Shown: piece by piece, positions 8,481 to 17,477 of the stretch
Layout: the number at the start of each line of letters is the position of its first letter
Position numbering within the stretch: position 1 is the first letter of the stretch
From: Pseudomonas sp. UYIF39
GTDB taxonomy: Bacteria; Pseudomonadota; Gammaproteobacteria; Pseudomonadales; Pseudomonadaceae
Assembly: GCF_029963765.1 (NCBI RefSeq)
Contig: NZ_JALBYU010000020.1
Span: forward strand, 1-64,000
Reading direction: 5' to 3'
DNA length: 64,000 nt
Notes under the pieces: generated by a model
Database searches by the model: none
The model's input: the letters and a program-made list of their open reading frames with translations, nothing else
What the model was told of the DNA's origin: nothing
Made by a program: the position numbers and the translations under genes

Positions 8481-9958
8481 CACTCGCACGCTTCCAGATG
8501 TGCATCGGCGGTGAATGGGTCAATGCCCTGTCCGGCAAGACCTTTGAAAGCCTGAACCCGGCCCTGGCCCAAGCCTGGGCTGAACTGCCCGATGCCGACG
8601 AAGCCGACGTCGAACGCGCTGTACAAGCGGCGCAGACGGCGTTCGACAGCCCGGCCTGGCGCTGCCTGACCGCCACCGCCCGCGGTAAACTGCTGCGGCG
8701 CCTGGGCGATTTGATCGCTGAAAACAAGGAACACCTGGCGCAGCTGGAAAGCCGTGACAACGGCAAGCTGATCCGCGAAACCCGTGGCCAGGTCAGCTAC
8801 TTGCCGGAGTTCTTCCACTACACCGCGGGCCTGGCCGACAAACTCGAAGGCGGCACCCTGCCCCTCGACAAGCCGGACCTGTTTGCCTACACCGTGCACG
8901 AAGCCATGGGCGTGGTCGCGGCGATCATTCCGTGGAACAGCCCTCTTTATCTGACCGCGATCAAACTCGCCCCGGCTCTGGCGGCGGGCAACACCATCGT
9001 GATCAAACCGTCGGAACACGCTTCGGCAACCATTCTCGAACTGGCGCGTCTGGCGCTGGAAGCCGGCATCCCGCCCGGCGTGGTCAACGTCGTCACCGGC
9101 TACGGCCCAAGCACCGGCGCGGCCCTGACCCGCCACCCGCTGATCCGCAAAATCGCCTTCACCGGCGGCGCGGCGACGGCACGGCATGTGGTGCGCAGCA
9201 GCGCCGAGAACTTCGCCAAGCTCTCGCTGGAACTGGGCGGCAAATCGCCGAATATTATCTTCGCCGACGCCGACCTCGACAGCGCGATCAACGGCGCGAT
9301 TGCCGGGATCTACGCGGCCTCCGGTCAGAGTTGCGTCTCCGGCTCGCGATTGTTGGTGCAGGACGAAATCTACGACGAGTTCGTCGATCGTTTGGTCGAG
9401 CGCGCCAAACGCATCCGCATCGGTAACCCGCAGGAAGACAGCAGCGAAATGGGCCCGATGGCCACCGCGCAGCAACTGGCCGTGGTCGAAGGCCTGGTCG
9501 CCGATGCCATCGCCGAAGGTGCGCGCCTGCGCCTGGGCGGCAAGCGTCCGCAGAATCTGGGCGATGGCTGGTTCTACGAGCCGACCCTGTTCGAATGCGA
9601 CCGCAACTCGATGAAGATCATGCAGGAAGAAGTCTTCGGTCCGGTGGCCTCGGTTATCCGTTTCAAAGATGAAGCCGAAGCTTTGGCGATTGCCAACGAC
9701 TCGCAGTTCGGCCTCGCCGCCGGCATCTGGACCCGCGATCTGGGCCGGGCTCATCGCCTGGCCCGGGACGTGCGCTCCGGGATCATCTGGGTCAACACCT
9801 ACCGCGCCGTGTCGGCCATGGCGCCAATCGGCGGCTTCAAGAACAGCGGCTATGGACGCGAGAGCGGCATCGATTCGGTGCTGGCCTACACCGAGCTGAA
9901 AACGGTGTGGATCAACCTTTCCCAGGCGCCAATGCCTGATCCGTTTGTGATGCGCTAG
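8477..9958 (+). CDS. NAD(P)-dependent aldehyde dehydrogenase
   Basis: A 493-residue aldehyde dehydrogenase of normal length. Visible are the cofactor site IIPWNSPL and KPSEHAS, the FTGG turn, the general-base Glu in LELGGKSPN, the catalytic Cys in GQSCVSGSR and the EEVFGPV motif. It oxidises an aldehyde to the acid in the cytoplasm. Translation is coupled to the hydrolase by an ATGA overlap, with an AAAGGGG ribosome site. It belongs to the betaine/hydroxymuconic-semialdehyde-like part of the superfamily by eye. The presence of a second, different aldehyde dehydrogenase in the operon implies two successive aldehydes or two substrates. Confidence 0.9.
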   Translation: MTLARFQMCIGGEWVNALSGKTFESLNPALAQAWAELPDADEADVERAVQAAQTAFDSPAWRCLTATARGKLLRRLGDLIAENKEHLAQLESRDNGKLIRETRGQVSYLPEFFHYTAGLADKLEGGTLPLDKPDLFAYTVHEAMGVVAAIIPWNSPLYLTAIKLAPALAAGNTIVIKPSEHASATILELARLALEAGIPPGVVNVVTGYGPSTGAALTRHPLIRKIAFTGGAATARHVVRSSAENFAKLSLELGGKSPNIIFADADLDSAINGAIAGIYAASGQSCVSGSRLLVQDEIYDEFVDRLVERAKRIRIGNPQEDSSEMGPMATAQQLAVVEGLVADAIAEGARLRLGGKRPQNLGDGWFYEPTLFECDRNSMKIMQEEVFGPVASVIRFKDEAEALAIANDSQFGLAAGIWTRDLGRAHRLARDVRSGIIWVNTYRAVSAMAPIGGFKNSGYGRESGIDSVLAYTELKTVWINLSQAPMPDPFVMR

Positions 9959-9970
9959 GAGATTGACGAA

Positions 9971-10456
9971 ATGATCGAACCCGGCATTTACAAAGACGTC
10001 ATGAGCTCGTTCCCCTCCGGGGTCACGGTGGTCACCACCCTGGACCGGGACGGCGGCATCGTCGGCATTACCGCCAGCGCCTTCAGCGCGCTGTCGATTG
10101 ATCCGGCACTGGTTCTGTTTTGCCCCAACTATGCCTCTGACACGTACCCGATCCTGCGCGACAGCAAGCAGTTTGCGATTCACTTGCTGTCCGCCGACCA
10201 GACCGCCGAAGCCTATGCGTTTGCCGGTAAAGGCAAGGACAAGGCCAATGGCATCGACTGGCACTTGAGCGCGCGGGGCAATCCGCTGCTGGGCAACGCC
10301 ACGGCGATCATCGAGTGCGAACTGTGGCGCGAATACGACGGCGGTGACCACGCGATCATTGTCGGCGCGGTGAAGAACCTGATTCTGCCCGAGCAAGCGG
10401 TGACGCCGATGATCTATCACAAAGGCAAGCTGGGCCCGCTGCCCACCCTTGCCTGA
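9971..10456 (+). CDS. flavin reductase family protein (RutF/HpaC-like)
   Basis: A 161-residue flavin reductase-like FMN-binding protein. The SSFPSGVTVVTT opening, the GITASAFSALS..P...FC core and the late GDHAIIVGAV segment are typical of NAD(P)H:flavin reductases that feed free reduced flavin to two-component monooxygenases. AGGAG lies nine bases before the ATG. No two-component oxygenase is encoded in the cluster, so the partner must be elsewhere or the enzyme acts on flavin for another reason. Nudix and RibB-like genes in the same regulon strengthen the flavin link. Confidence 0.88.
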   Translation: MIEPGIYKDVMSSFPSGVTVVTTLDRDGGIVGITASAFSALSIDPALVLFCPNYASDTYPILRDSKQFAIHLLSADQTAEAYAFAGKGKDKANGIDWHLSARGNPLLGNATAIIECELWREYDGGDHAIIVGAVKNLILPEQAVTPMIYHKGKLGPLPTLA

Positions 10457-10517
10457 CGCGTTTCTTCAGGGTCGCACACGTGATTTTCGCGGCCTTTTTT
10501 AATTCCCAGGAGCCGGC

Positions 10518-11993
10518 ATGAACCCAGCAGCCTCGCAACTTTTCCGTCAGCAGGCCTATATCGACGGCCAATGGCTGGATGCCCCGGACGGCGCCTGTCA
10601 GGACATCTTCAACCCAGCCACCGGCGAGCTGATCGGACGGGTGCCGAACCTTGGCGCCGAGCACGCCCGTCAGGCCATCGCCGCCGCCAACAAGGCCTGG
10701 CCGGCCTGGCGTGCACTGACCGCCAAAGAACGCAGCCAGACGCTGAAACGCTGGCACGCGCTGATGATTGAAAACGCCGATGCGCTGGCAGAAATCCTAA
10801 CCCTGGAACAAGGCAAACCACTGGCCGAAGCCAAGGGCGAAATCCTCTACGCCGCGAGCTTTATCGAGTGGTTTGCCGAAGAAGCCAAGCGCATCTACGG
10901 CGACACCATTCCCAGCCACAAAGGCGATGCGCGCATCGTGGTCAGCAAAGAGCCGATCGGCGTCGTCGCGGCCATTACCCCGTGGAATTTCCCGGCGGCG
11001 ATGATCACCCGCAAAGCCGGTCCGGCGCTGGCGGCCGGTTGCCCGTGCATTGTTAAACCGGCACCGGAAACGCCGTTCTCGGCATTGGCCATGGCCGTGC
11101 TGGCTGAACAGGCCGGCATTGCGCCGGGCATTTTCAACGTGATCACCGGCGACGCCGTGGCCATCGGTGGAGAGCTGACGGCCAGCCCGCTGGTGCGCAA
11201 ACTGTCGTTCACCGGTTCCACCGCCATCGGCAAACTGCTGATGGCCCAGTGCGCGCCGACGCTGAAAAAAGTCTCGCTGGAACTGGGGGGCAATGCGCCC
11301 TTCATCGTGTTCGACGATGCCAACCTGGAGCGTGCCGTTGAGGGTGCGCTGATTGCCAAATTCCGTAACGCCGGGCAGACCTGCGTGTGCGTCAATCGCT
11401 TCCTGGTGCAGGCAGGTATTCACGATGCCTTTGTCGCGCGGCTGGCCCAGCGCGTGGCGCAACTGAACGTGGGAAGTGGCTTTGAGGAGGGGATCAATCA
11501 AGGCCCGCTGATCAACGAACGCGCCGTGGCCAAAGTTGAAGACCACGTTCAGGACGCGCTCGCTCAGGGTGCCCAACTACTCTGCGGCGGTGAACGTCAT
11601 GCCCTCGGTCACGGATTCTTCCAGCCGACAGTGCTGGCCGGCGTGACCTCTTCGATGAAAGTCGCCCAAGACGAAACCTTTGGTCCACTGGCAGCCGTGT
11701 TCCGCTTCGAGACTGAAGCCGAGGCGATCCACATGGCCAACGACACCGAATTCGGTCTTGCCGCCTATTGCTACACCCGTGATCTCGGTCGCGCCTGGCG
11801 CATGAGTGAAGCACTGGAGTACGGCATGGTCGGGATTAACGAAGGGCTGATTTCCACTGAAGTCGCGCCCTTTGGCGGGATCAAATCCTCGGGCCTGGGC
11901 CGTGAAGGATCCAAGTACGGCATCGAGGACTATCTGGAACTCAAATACACCCTGATGGGCGGGTTGGAAGACTTCGGGAGCACACCGCGATGA
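10518..11993 (+). CDS. succinate-semialdehyde dehydrogenase-like aldehyde dehydrogenase
   Basis: A 491-residue aldehyde dehydrogenase closest by eye to GabD-type enzymes: the TPWNFPAAMITRKAGPALAA block, the Glu in SLELGGNAPFIVFDDA, the double Cys in GQTCVCVNR and the C-terminal EVAPFGGIKSSGLGREGS. GabD-like enzymes oxidise succinate or related short semialdehydes. The ribosome site CAGGAG precedes the ATG, and the stop overlaps the next start. In this operon it probably converts the last semialdehyde to a central metabolite such as succinate; that is inference from family and position. Confidence 0.9.
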   Translation: MNPAASQLFRQQAYIDGQWLDAPDGACQDIFNPATGELIGRVPNLGAEHARQAIAAANKAWPAWRALTAKERSQTLKRWHALMIENADALAEILTLEQGKPLAEAKGEILYAASFIEWFAEEAKRIYGDTIPSHKGDARIVVSKEPIGVVAAITPWNFPAAMITRKAGPALAAGCPCIVKPAPETPFSALAMAVLAEQAGIAPGIFNVITGDAVAIGGELTASPLVRKLSFTGSTAIGKLLMAQCAPTLKKVSLELGGNAPFIVFDDANLERAVEGALIAKFRNAGQTCVCVNRFLVQAGIHDAFVARLAQRVAQLNVGSGFEEGINQGPLINERAVAKVEDHVQDALAQGAQLLCGGERHALGHGFFQPTVLAGVTSSMKVAQDETFGPLAAVFRFETEAEAIHMANDTEFGLAAYCYTRDLGRAWRMSEALEYGMVGINEGLISTEVAPFGGIKSSGLGREGSKYGIEDYLELKYTLMGGLEDFGSTPR

Positions 11994-12391
11994 GCAACGA
12001 GAAATATGAACAGGGGCTGAAAATCCGCACCCAGGTGCTGGGCGAAGCCTACGTGAAACGCTCCATCGAGAACGCCGACGACTTCACTCGGCCGCTGCAG
12101 GAAATGGTCACCGAGTACTGCTGGGGCCATGTCTGGGGCCGTGAAGGTTTGTCGCTTAAAGAGCGCAGCATGATAAACTTGGCCATGATTTCGGCCCTCA
12201 ATCGGCCTCACGAACTCAAGCTGCATGTACGCGGCGCCTTGCGTAACGGACTGACTCGTGAACAAATACGCGAAATTCTGCTTCAGGTCGGTATTTATTG
12301 CGGTGTCCCCGCTGCCGTAGACAGTTTCCGGCTCGCCCGTGAAGCCTTCGCCGAAGCCGAAGCCGATGCCGATGCCGAGGCCTCCAGTTAA
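11990..12391 (+). CDS. carboxymuconolactone decarboxylase family protein (PcaC-like)
   Basis: A 133-residue protein of the carboxymuconolactone decarboxylase family. The ERSMINLAMISALNRPHELKLH segment and the EILLQVGIYCGVPAAVDSF block are the family core and lie closer to PcaC than to AhpD, since there is no CxxC peroxidase motif. The C-terminus is an Ala/Glu/Asp-rich tail of unusual monotony. The ATGA overlap with the preceding aldehyde dehydrogenase shows tight coupling. PcaC decarboxylates gamma-carboxymuconolactone; the substrate here is not known. Confidence 0.88.
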   Translation: MSNEKYEQGLKIRTQVLGEAYVKRSIENADDFTRPLQEMVTEYCWGHVWGREGLSLKERSMINLAMISALNRPHELKLHVRGALRNGLTREQIREILLQVGIYCGVPAAVDSFRLAREAFAEAEADADAEASS

Positions 12392-12479
12392 CCCTTGGCT
12401 GTTTGACCTGACCGAGCACAGAGATTCTTGCGATCGAAGTGCTCTTTTTGCATGGACAGCCACATTCAGAGCGGACCCC

Positions 12480-13232
12480 ATGAAACGCCTGCCACTCGAC
12501 GACAGCTTCAAGGTCAATCGCAACCCCGTTACCCTGCGCGAAATCGTGCTGGATAAACTGCGAAGCGCCATCATGAACTTCCAGCTCATGCCGGGAGACC
12601 GCTTGGTCGAACGCGATTTGTGTGATCGCCTGGGCGTCAGCCGCACGTCCGTACGCGAGGCCTTGCGTCACCTGGAATCCGAAGGCCTGGTGGAATTCGC
12701 CGACGCCAAAGGGCCCAGTGTCGCCATCATTACCCTGGCCAATGCCGTCGATATCTACGAACTGCGTTGCGTGCTCGAGGGTTTGATCGTCCAACTGTTT
12801 ACCTTGCGTGCCAAGGCCAAGGACATCAAGGCCCTGGAAAAAGCCTTGGAGGAAAACCGCAAGGCCCTCAAGGAAGGTGAACTGCAACAGGTCATCGACT
12901 CGGTTCAGGGTTTCTACGACGTCCTGCTCGAAGGCTCCGGCAACCATGTGGCGGCCACTCAGCTGCGCCAGCTACAGGCACGAATCAGCTACTTGCGGGC
13001 GACATCGGTGTCCCAGGAAAACCGTCGTGGCGCCAGCAATCAGGAAATGGAACGCATGGTCGAGGCCATCAAGAGCGGCGATCCGCTGGCCGCCCATCAG
13101 GCGTGTGTCGACCACGTCCGCGCCGCCGCAGCCGTCGCTCTGGATTACCTCAAGCGCAAACAGGAAGAGACCGGGAAAATCCCCGAAATCACCCTGCCGA
13201 TCGCGCTTAAAGAACCGCGCATAGGTCGCTAA
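12480..13232 (+). CDS. GntR family (FadR-type) transcriptional regulator
   Basis: A 250-residue regulator with an N-terminal winged helix (about residues 15-80: LRSAIMNFQLMPGDRLVE, LGVSRTSVREALRHLESEGLV) and a C-terminal all-helical FCD-type ligand domain. FCD regulators bind organic acids and release DNA on binding. The frame is open further upstream, but the ATG at 12480 begins at the expected family position. The only matching palindromes in the neighbourhood, at 6963, 14126 and 15384, lie before the three promoters of this cluster, so it very likely controls all of them including its own operon. Confidence 0.92.
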   Translation: MKRLPLDDSFKVNRNPVTLREIVLDKLRSAIMNFQLMPGDRLVERDLCDRLGVSRTSVREALRHLESEGLVEFADAKGPSVAIITLANAVDIYELRCVLEGLIVQLFTLRAKAKDIKALEKALEENRKALKEGELQQVIDSVQGFYDVLLEGSGNHVAATQLRQLQARISYLRATSVSQENRRGASNQEMERMVEAIKSGDPLAAHQACVDHVRAAAAVALDYLKRKQEETGKIPEITLPIALKEPRIGR

Positions 13233-13234
13233 AG

Positions 13235-13798
13235 ATGTTCAGCCCGAGCTTTTGCCCAAAGTGCGGCGGCAATGACCTCAGGTCTCAGCTGCCGCCGGGC
13301 GATACGCACGAGCGCCTGATGTGCCGCGGTTGCGGCTACATCCACTACGTCAATCCGAAAATCATTGCCGGCTGCATCATCGAGCAGGACGGCAAGTATT
13401 TGCTGTGTCAGCGCGCCATCCCGCCGCGCCCTGGTACCTGGACGCTGCCGGCAGGCTTCATGGAAGGTGGCGAGACCACCGAACAAGCAGCGCTGCGCGA
13501 AGTCTGGGAAGAGAGCGGCGTGCGCGCGGAAATTCTCTCGCCCTACTCGATCTTCAGCGTGCCGAAAATCAGCGAGGTGTACATCATCTTCCGCGCCATT
13601 GCGTTGGAGATCACCGGCCAGTACGGGCCGGAAACCCTCGACTACAAATTCTTCGCGCCCGAGGACATCCCTTGGGACAGCATCTACTACCCGGCGATCC
13701 GGCAGATCCTCGAACGCTATATCGAGGAACGCCAAGCCGGGGTGTATGGCATCTATATTGGTAACGACGATACCGGCAAGATCCACTTCATCCGCTGA
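13235..13798 (+). CDS. Nudix hydrolase with N-terminal zinc ribbon
   Basis: A 187-residue Nudix protein. The first 35 residues hold two CxxC knuckles (CPKC and CRGC), the zinc ribbon seen in a subset of Nudix enzymes. The Nudix box runs at about residues 70-92 with the G...E...REVWEESG pattern intact. Plant NUDX23, an FAD pyrophosphatase, has this same domain pair as I recall it, so hydrolysis of FAD or of a related dinucleotide is an attractive guess next to a flavin reductase and a RibB-like gene. It starts two bases after the GntR stop and closes the first operon. Confidence 0.88.
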   Translation: MFSPSFCPKCGGNDLRSQLPPGDTHERLMCRGCGYIHYVNPKIIAGCIIEQDGKYLLCQRAIPPRPGTWTLPAGFMEGGETTEQAALREVWEESGVRAEILSPYSIFSVPKISEVYIIFRAIALEITGQYGPETLDYKFFAPEDIPWDSIYYPAIRQILERYIEERQAGVYGIYIGNDDTGKIHFIR

Positions 13799-13804
13799 CA
13801 GCCC

Positions 13805-14098
13805 TTAGGGCGCCACGCCCTCGACAATGATTATCTCGGCCCGGGCCACGGCCTCGCGGTGCCGTTTCGCCTCTTGATACTGCTCTGAGTGGTAGCAGGC
13901 CAGCGCCTGTTCGTACGAGTCGAATTCAATCACCACGTTACGTTGCGGCGTGGGCCCGCCTTCCAGTGCTTCGCTGCGCCCGCCCCGGGCCAACATCCGA
14001 CCGCCATACAACGCAAAGGCCGCTGGCGCCCGCTGGGTGTATTGGCTGTATTGATCGGGGTCGGTGACATCTACATGAGCAATCCAGTACGCCTTCAT
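13805..14098 (-). CDS. DUF1330 domain protein
   Basis: A 97-residue protein of the DUF1330 family, part of the dimeric ferredoxin-like alpha/beta barrel fold. It opens with MKAYWIAHVDVTDP..Y, then has the GGRMLARGG turn and the FDSYEQALACYHSEQYQEAKRHR block typical of the family. The function is unknown; related folds include monooxygenases and isomerases. It is divergent from the RibB-like gene, and the GntR palindrome at 14126-14135 lies between them only 28 bases before its start, so it is probably part of the same regulon. Confidence 0.87.
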   Translation of the reverse strand: MKAYWIAHVDVTDPDQYSQYTQRAPAAFALYGGRMLARGGRSEALEGGPTPQRNVVIEFDSYEQALACYHSEQYQEAKRHREAVARAEIIIVEGVAP

Positions 14099-14125
14099 AG
14101 TGACCTCTCGGTTTATTTTGTATTA

Positions 14126-14135
14126 TGGTATACCA
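14126..14135. promoter_or_regulatory. GntR operator 2 (TGGTATACCA)
   Basis: A perfect 10-base palindrome in the 71-base gap between the divergent DUF1330 and RibB-like genes. Its context ATTATGGTATACCA is identical over 14 bases to operator 1. It could repress both genes at once. Confidence 0.75.
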
Positions 14136-14169
14136 CAAAATATTTCCATCAAACACTGAGAATCCCAGC

Positions 14170-15279
14170 ATGGCCTTCAACAGCATCGAAGAAATTATCG
14201 AAGACTATCGACAAGGCAAGATGGTGCTCCTGGTCGATGACGAGGATCGGGAAAACGAAGGTGACCTGCTGCTGGCCGCCGATTGCTGCACGGCCGAGGC
14301 CATCAGCTTCATGGCCCGGGAAGCTCGCGGCCTGATCTGCCTGACCTTGACCGACGACCACTGCCAGCGCCTCGGGCTGGAACAGATGGTGCCGAGCAAT
14401 GGCAGTGTGTTCAGCACCGCGTTCACCGTATCCATCGAGGCCGCCGTCGGCGTGACCACTGGCATCTCCGCCGCCGACCGGGCGCGTACCGTGGCAGCAG
14501 CGGTCGCCGTTAATGCCGGGCCCGCTGACCTTGTGCAACCCGGTCATATCTTCCCGCTGCGCGCCAAAGAAGGCGGCGTGCTGACCCGCGCCGGTCACAC
14601 TGAAGCCGGTTGCGACCTGGCACGACTGGCCGGCTTCACTCCGGCCTCGGTGATCGTCGAGGTGATGAACGATGACGGCACCATGGCCCGCCGCCCGGAC
14701 CTTGAAGTGTTCGCGCGCAAGCACGGGATCAAGATCGGCACCATCGCCGACCTGATCCACTACCGCCTCAGCACCGAAAGCACGGTGGTGCGGATCGGTG
14801 AACGTGAACTGCCCACAGTGCATGGCACTTTCCGGCTGATCACGTTTGAAGACCGCATCGAAGGCGGCGTCCATATGGCAATGGTCATGGGCAAGTTGCA
14901 CCGGGACGAACCAACACTGGTGCGCGTGCATGTGATCGATCCGCTGCGCGATCTGGTGGGCGCTGAATACAGCGGTCCGTCCAACTGGACGTTGTGGGCG
15001 GCGCTGCAGCGAGTAGCCGAGGAAGGTCGTGGCGTGGTGGTGGTGCTGGCCAATCATGAGTCGTCGCAAGCGCTGCTGGAGCGCGTGCCGCAACTGACCC
15101 AGCCGCCACGGCAGTTCAGCCGTTCGCAGTCACGCATCTATTCTGAAGTAGGTACCGGGGCGCAGATTCTGCAGGATCTTGGCGTGGGTAAGCTGCGTCA
15201 TCTTGGCCCACCGTTGAAATACGCCGGCTTGACCGGTTATGACCTGGAAGTGGTGGAGAGCATCCCCTTCACCGAATGA
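14170..15279 (+). CDS. RibB (DHBP synthase) fused to a degenerate GTP cyclohydrolase II domain
   Basis: A 369-residue protein. Residues 1-205 are a complete 3,4-dihydroxy-2-butanone-4-phosphate synthase, with the DDEDRENEGD acidic loop, the HIFPLRAKEGGVLTRAGHTEA motif region and conserved His and Glu residues. Residues 210-369 align in position with GTP cyclohydrolase II, but the zinc-binding Cys cluster and the active-site block are missing. It therefore makes the four-carbon riboflavin precursor from ribulose 5-phosphate and probably cannot open GTP. Such RibBX-type proteins are known in Pseudomonas. Placed under the GntR operator, it would raise flavin supply on demand. The upstream ATG at about 14125 would lie inside the operator. 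Confidence 0.9.
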   Translation: MAFNSIEEIIEDYRQGKMVLLVDDEDRENEGDLLLAADCCTAEAISFMAREARGLICLTLTDDHCQRLGLEQMVPSNGSVFSTAFTVSIEAAVGVTTGISAADRARTVAAAVAVNAGPADLVQPGHIFPLRAKEGGVLTRAGHTEAGCDLARLAGFTPASVIVEVMNDDGTMARRPDLEVFARKHGIKIGTIADLIHYRLSTESTVVRIGERELPTVHGTFRLITFEDRIEGGVHMAMVMGKLHRDEPTLVRVHVIDPLRDLVGAEYSGPSNWTLWAALQRVAEEGRGVVVVLANHESSQALLERVPQLTQPPRQFSRSQSRIYSEVGTGAQILQDLGVGKLRHLGPPLKYAGLTGYDLEVVESIPFTE

Positions 15280-15383
15280 TGCCTGGCTTATCTCTATAAA
15301 CGTGCAGGCCGCTGCCCTGTGGCCTGACGATAAAAAAACATTTTTGGCTGATAGCCGGTAAGGCAAAGTGCTTGCACAAAGTT

Positions 15384-15408
15384 TGGAATACCATAATATG
15401 ATATTCCA
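15384..15408. promoter_or_regulatory. GntR operator 3, 25-base imperfect palindrome
   Basis: TGGAATACCATA and its near mirror TATGATATTCCA flank a central base; only one pair besides the centre is mismatched. It lies about 100 bases before the ABC transporter genes and contains the ATACCAT and ATGATAT halves that resemble operators 1 and 2. Confidence 0.65.
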
Positions 15409-15504
15409 TAGACCGGACGACCATAACTGGCCAGATGGACCTACTGCTCCCGATAGGCGGGCACTAAAAGCCCCGCTCATAAACACAACAATGAGGGCGT
15501 GAAA

Positions 15505-16530
15505 ATGGTGTTGAACAAACGTGCAACCGCAATACTTTTTGCGGGACTGCTGAGCGCAACCAGCCAGGCATTGATGGCGGCCGAAAGCGTCAACTTCGTC
15601 AGCTGGGGCGGTAGCACCCAGGATGCACAGAAGCAGGCCTGGGCCGATCCGTTCAGCAAAGCCAGCGGCATCACCGTGGTCCAGGATGGCCCGACCGACT
15701 ACGGCAAACTCAAAGCCATGGTCGAAAGCGGCAATGTGCAGTGGGACGTGGTCGACGTCGAAGCCGACTTCGCCCTGCGCGCAGCCTCCGAAGGCCTCCT
15801 CGAACCCCTCGATTTCACGGTCATTCAGCGCGACAAAATCGACCCGCGGTTTGTCTCCGATCACGGCGTTGGCTCGTTCTTCTTCTCCTTCGTCCTCGGT
15901 TACAACGAAGGCAAGCTCGGCGCCAGCAAACCTCAGGACTGGTCCGCGCTGTTCGACACCAAGACCTACCCCGGTAAACGCGCCCTCTACAAATGGCCAA
16001 GCCCAGGCGTGCTGGAACTGGCCCTGCTGGCCGATGGCGTAACCACCGACAAGCTCTACCCGCTGGACCTGGATCGCGCCTTCAAGAAACTCGACACCAT
16101 CAAGAAAGACATCGTCTGGTGGGGCGGCGGTGCCCAGTCGCAACAGTTGCTGGCCTCTGGCGAAGTCAGCATGGGGCAATTCTGGAACGGCCGGATCCAT
16201 GCCCTGCAAGAAGACGGCGCCCCCGTCGGAGTGAGCTGGAAACAGAACCTGGTCATGGCCGACATTCTGGTCGTGCCCAAAGGGACAAAAAACAAGGCCG
16301 CGGCCATGAAGTTCCTGGCCAACGCGAGCAGCGCCAAAGGACAAGCTGACTTCTCCAACCTGACCGCCTATGCGCCGGTCAACGTCGACAGCGTGGCGCG
16401 CCTGGATTCGGTACTGGCCCCTAACCTGCCGACTGCCTACGCTAAGGATCAGATCACTCTTGATTTCGCGTACTGGGCCAAAAACGGTCCGGCCATCGCG
16501 ACACGGTGGAACGAATGGCTGGTCAAATGA
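15505..16530 (+). CDS. ABC transporter periplasmic binding protein, polyamine/iron type
   Basis: A 341-residue periplasmic solute-binding protein. A signal peptide with a MAAES cleavage region covers residues 1-26. The mature part begins VNFVSWGGSTQDAQK, typical of the PotD/PotF and related family (SBP_bac_8-like), and the WWGGGAQSQQLLASGEV segment also fits. GAGGG lies eight bases before the ATG at 15505; a GTG at 15499 is possible. It overlaps the first permease gene. The ligand is probably a small organic amine or acid that is the substrate of the catabolic operon upstream, with which it shares the operator type. Confidence 0.9.
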   Translation: MVLNKRATAILFAGLLSATSQALMAAESVNFVSWGGSTQDAQKQAWADPFSKASGITVVQDGPTDYGKLKAMVESGNVQWDVVDVEADFALRAASEGLLEPLDFTVIQRDKIDPRFVSDHGVGSFFFSFVLGYNEGKLGASKPQDWSALFDTKTYPGKRALYKWPSPGVLELALLADGVTTDKLYPLDLDRAFKKLDTIKKDIVWWGGGAQSQQLLASGEVSMGQFWNGRIHALQEDGAPVGVSWKQNLVMADILVVPKGTKNKAAAMKFLANASSAKGQADFSNLTAYAPVNVDSVARLDSVLAPNLPTAYAKDQITLDFAYWAKNGPAIATRWNEWLVK

Positions 16531-17471
16531 AAATGACGGTAACCGCGTCCCGTCAATCCACGCAGGTCGGGAGCGCCACTGGCGCTGCCGGCTCGGCGCT
16601 CGGCAAGGCGGCTGCGATGAACCAATCCCCTTCCATGGCACAGCGCTGGCGTGGTGCAAGCAACCTGATCCCCGCCCTGCTGTTCCTCGGCCTGTTTTTT
16701 CTGGCGCCGCTGATCGGGCTGTTGCTGCGTGGCGTGCTGGAGCCAGTACCGGGGCTGGGCAACTATGAGCAGTTGTTTGCCAACTCGGCGTATGCACGGG
16801 TATTGCTCAACACCTTCTCGGTGGCCGCACTGGTGACCCTGTTCAGCTTGCTGCTCGGCTTTCCATTGGCCTGGGCCATCACCCTGGTACCCCGTGGCTG
16901 GGGTCGCTGGATCCTCAACATCGTGTTGCTGTCGATGTGGACCAGCCTCCTCGCCCGGACCTACTCCTGGCTGGTGCTGTTGCAAGCGTCCGGGGTGATC
17001 AACAAAGCATTGATGGCGATGGGCATCATCGATCAGCCGCTGGAGATGGTGCATAACCTCACCGGCGTGGTGATCGGCATGAGCTACATCATGATCCCGT
17101 TCATCGTGCTGCCGCTGCAGGCGACCATGCAGGCCATCGACCCGATGATTCTGCAAGCCGGCTCGATTTGCGGCGCCAGTCCGTGGACCAACTTCTTCCG
17201 GGTATTTCTGCCGCTGTGTCGGCCGGGGCTGTTTTCCGGTGGCCTGATGGTGTTCGTGATGTCCCTCGGTTACTACGTCACCCCGGCCCTCCTGGGCGGG
17301 GCGCAGAACATGATGCTGCCGGAATTTATCATTCAGCAGGTGCAGTCGTTCCTCAACTGGGGCCTGGCCAGCGCCGGCGCCGCGTTGCTGATCGTCATTA
17401 CGCTGGTGTTGTTCTACTTCTACCTGAAGCTTCAGCCGGAATCCCCGGTTGGCGCCAGCAACGCGAGGTAA
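16527..17471 (+). CDS. ABC transporter permease (PotB/PotH-like)
   Basis: A 314-residue inner-membrane permease with about six transmembrane helices after a 45-residue Ala/Ser-rich N-terminal extension. The EAA-type cytoplasmic loop is seen as AGSICGASPWTNFFRVFLPL. The ATG at 16527 overlaps the stop of the binding-protein gene (ATGA), but its ribosome site is weak; the ATG at 16617 with AAGGCGG before it is a real alternative and would remove the extension. It pairs with the next permease to form the membrane channel of the importer. Confidence 0.88.
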   Translation: MKMTVTASRQSTQVGSATGAAGSALGKAAAMNQSPSMAQRWRGASNLIPALLFLGLFFLAPLIGLLLRGVLEPVPGLGNYEQLFANSAYARVLLNTFSVAALVTLFSLLLGFPLAWAITLVPRGWGRWILNIVLLSMWTSLLARTYSWLVLLQASGVINKALMAMGIIDQPLEMVHNLTGVVIGMSYIMIPFIVLPLQATMQAIDPMILQAGSICGASPWTNFFRVFLPLCRPGLFSGGLMVFVMSLGYYVTPALLGGAQNMMLPEFIIQQVQSFLNWGLASAGAALLIVITLVLFYFYLKLQPESPVGASNAR

Positions 17472-17477
17472 GCCGTC

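Noticed and set aside
8258..10420. 720-codon frame opposite the aldehyde dehydrogenase and flavin reductase genes
   Set aside because: Shadow frame: it crosses several real genes with ribosome sites and full motifs, and codes for no recognisable domain.
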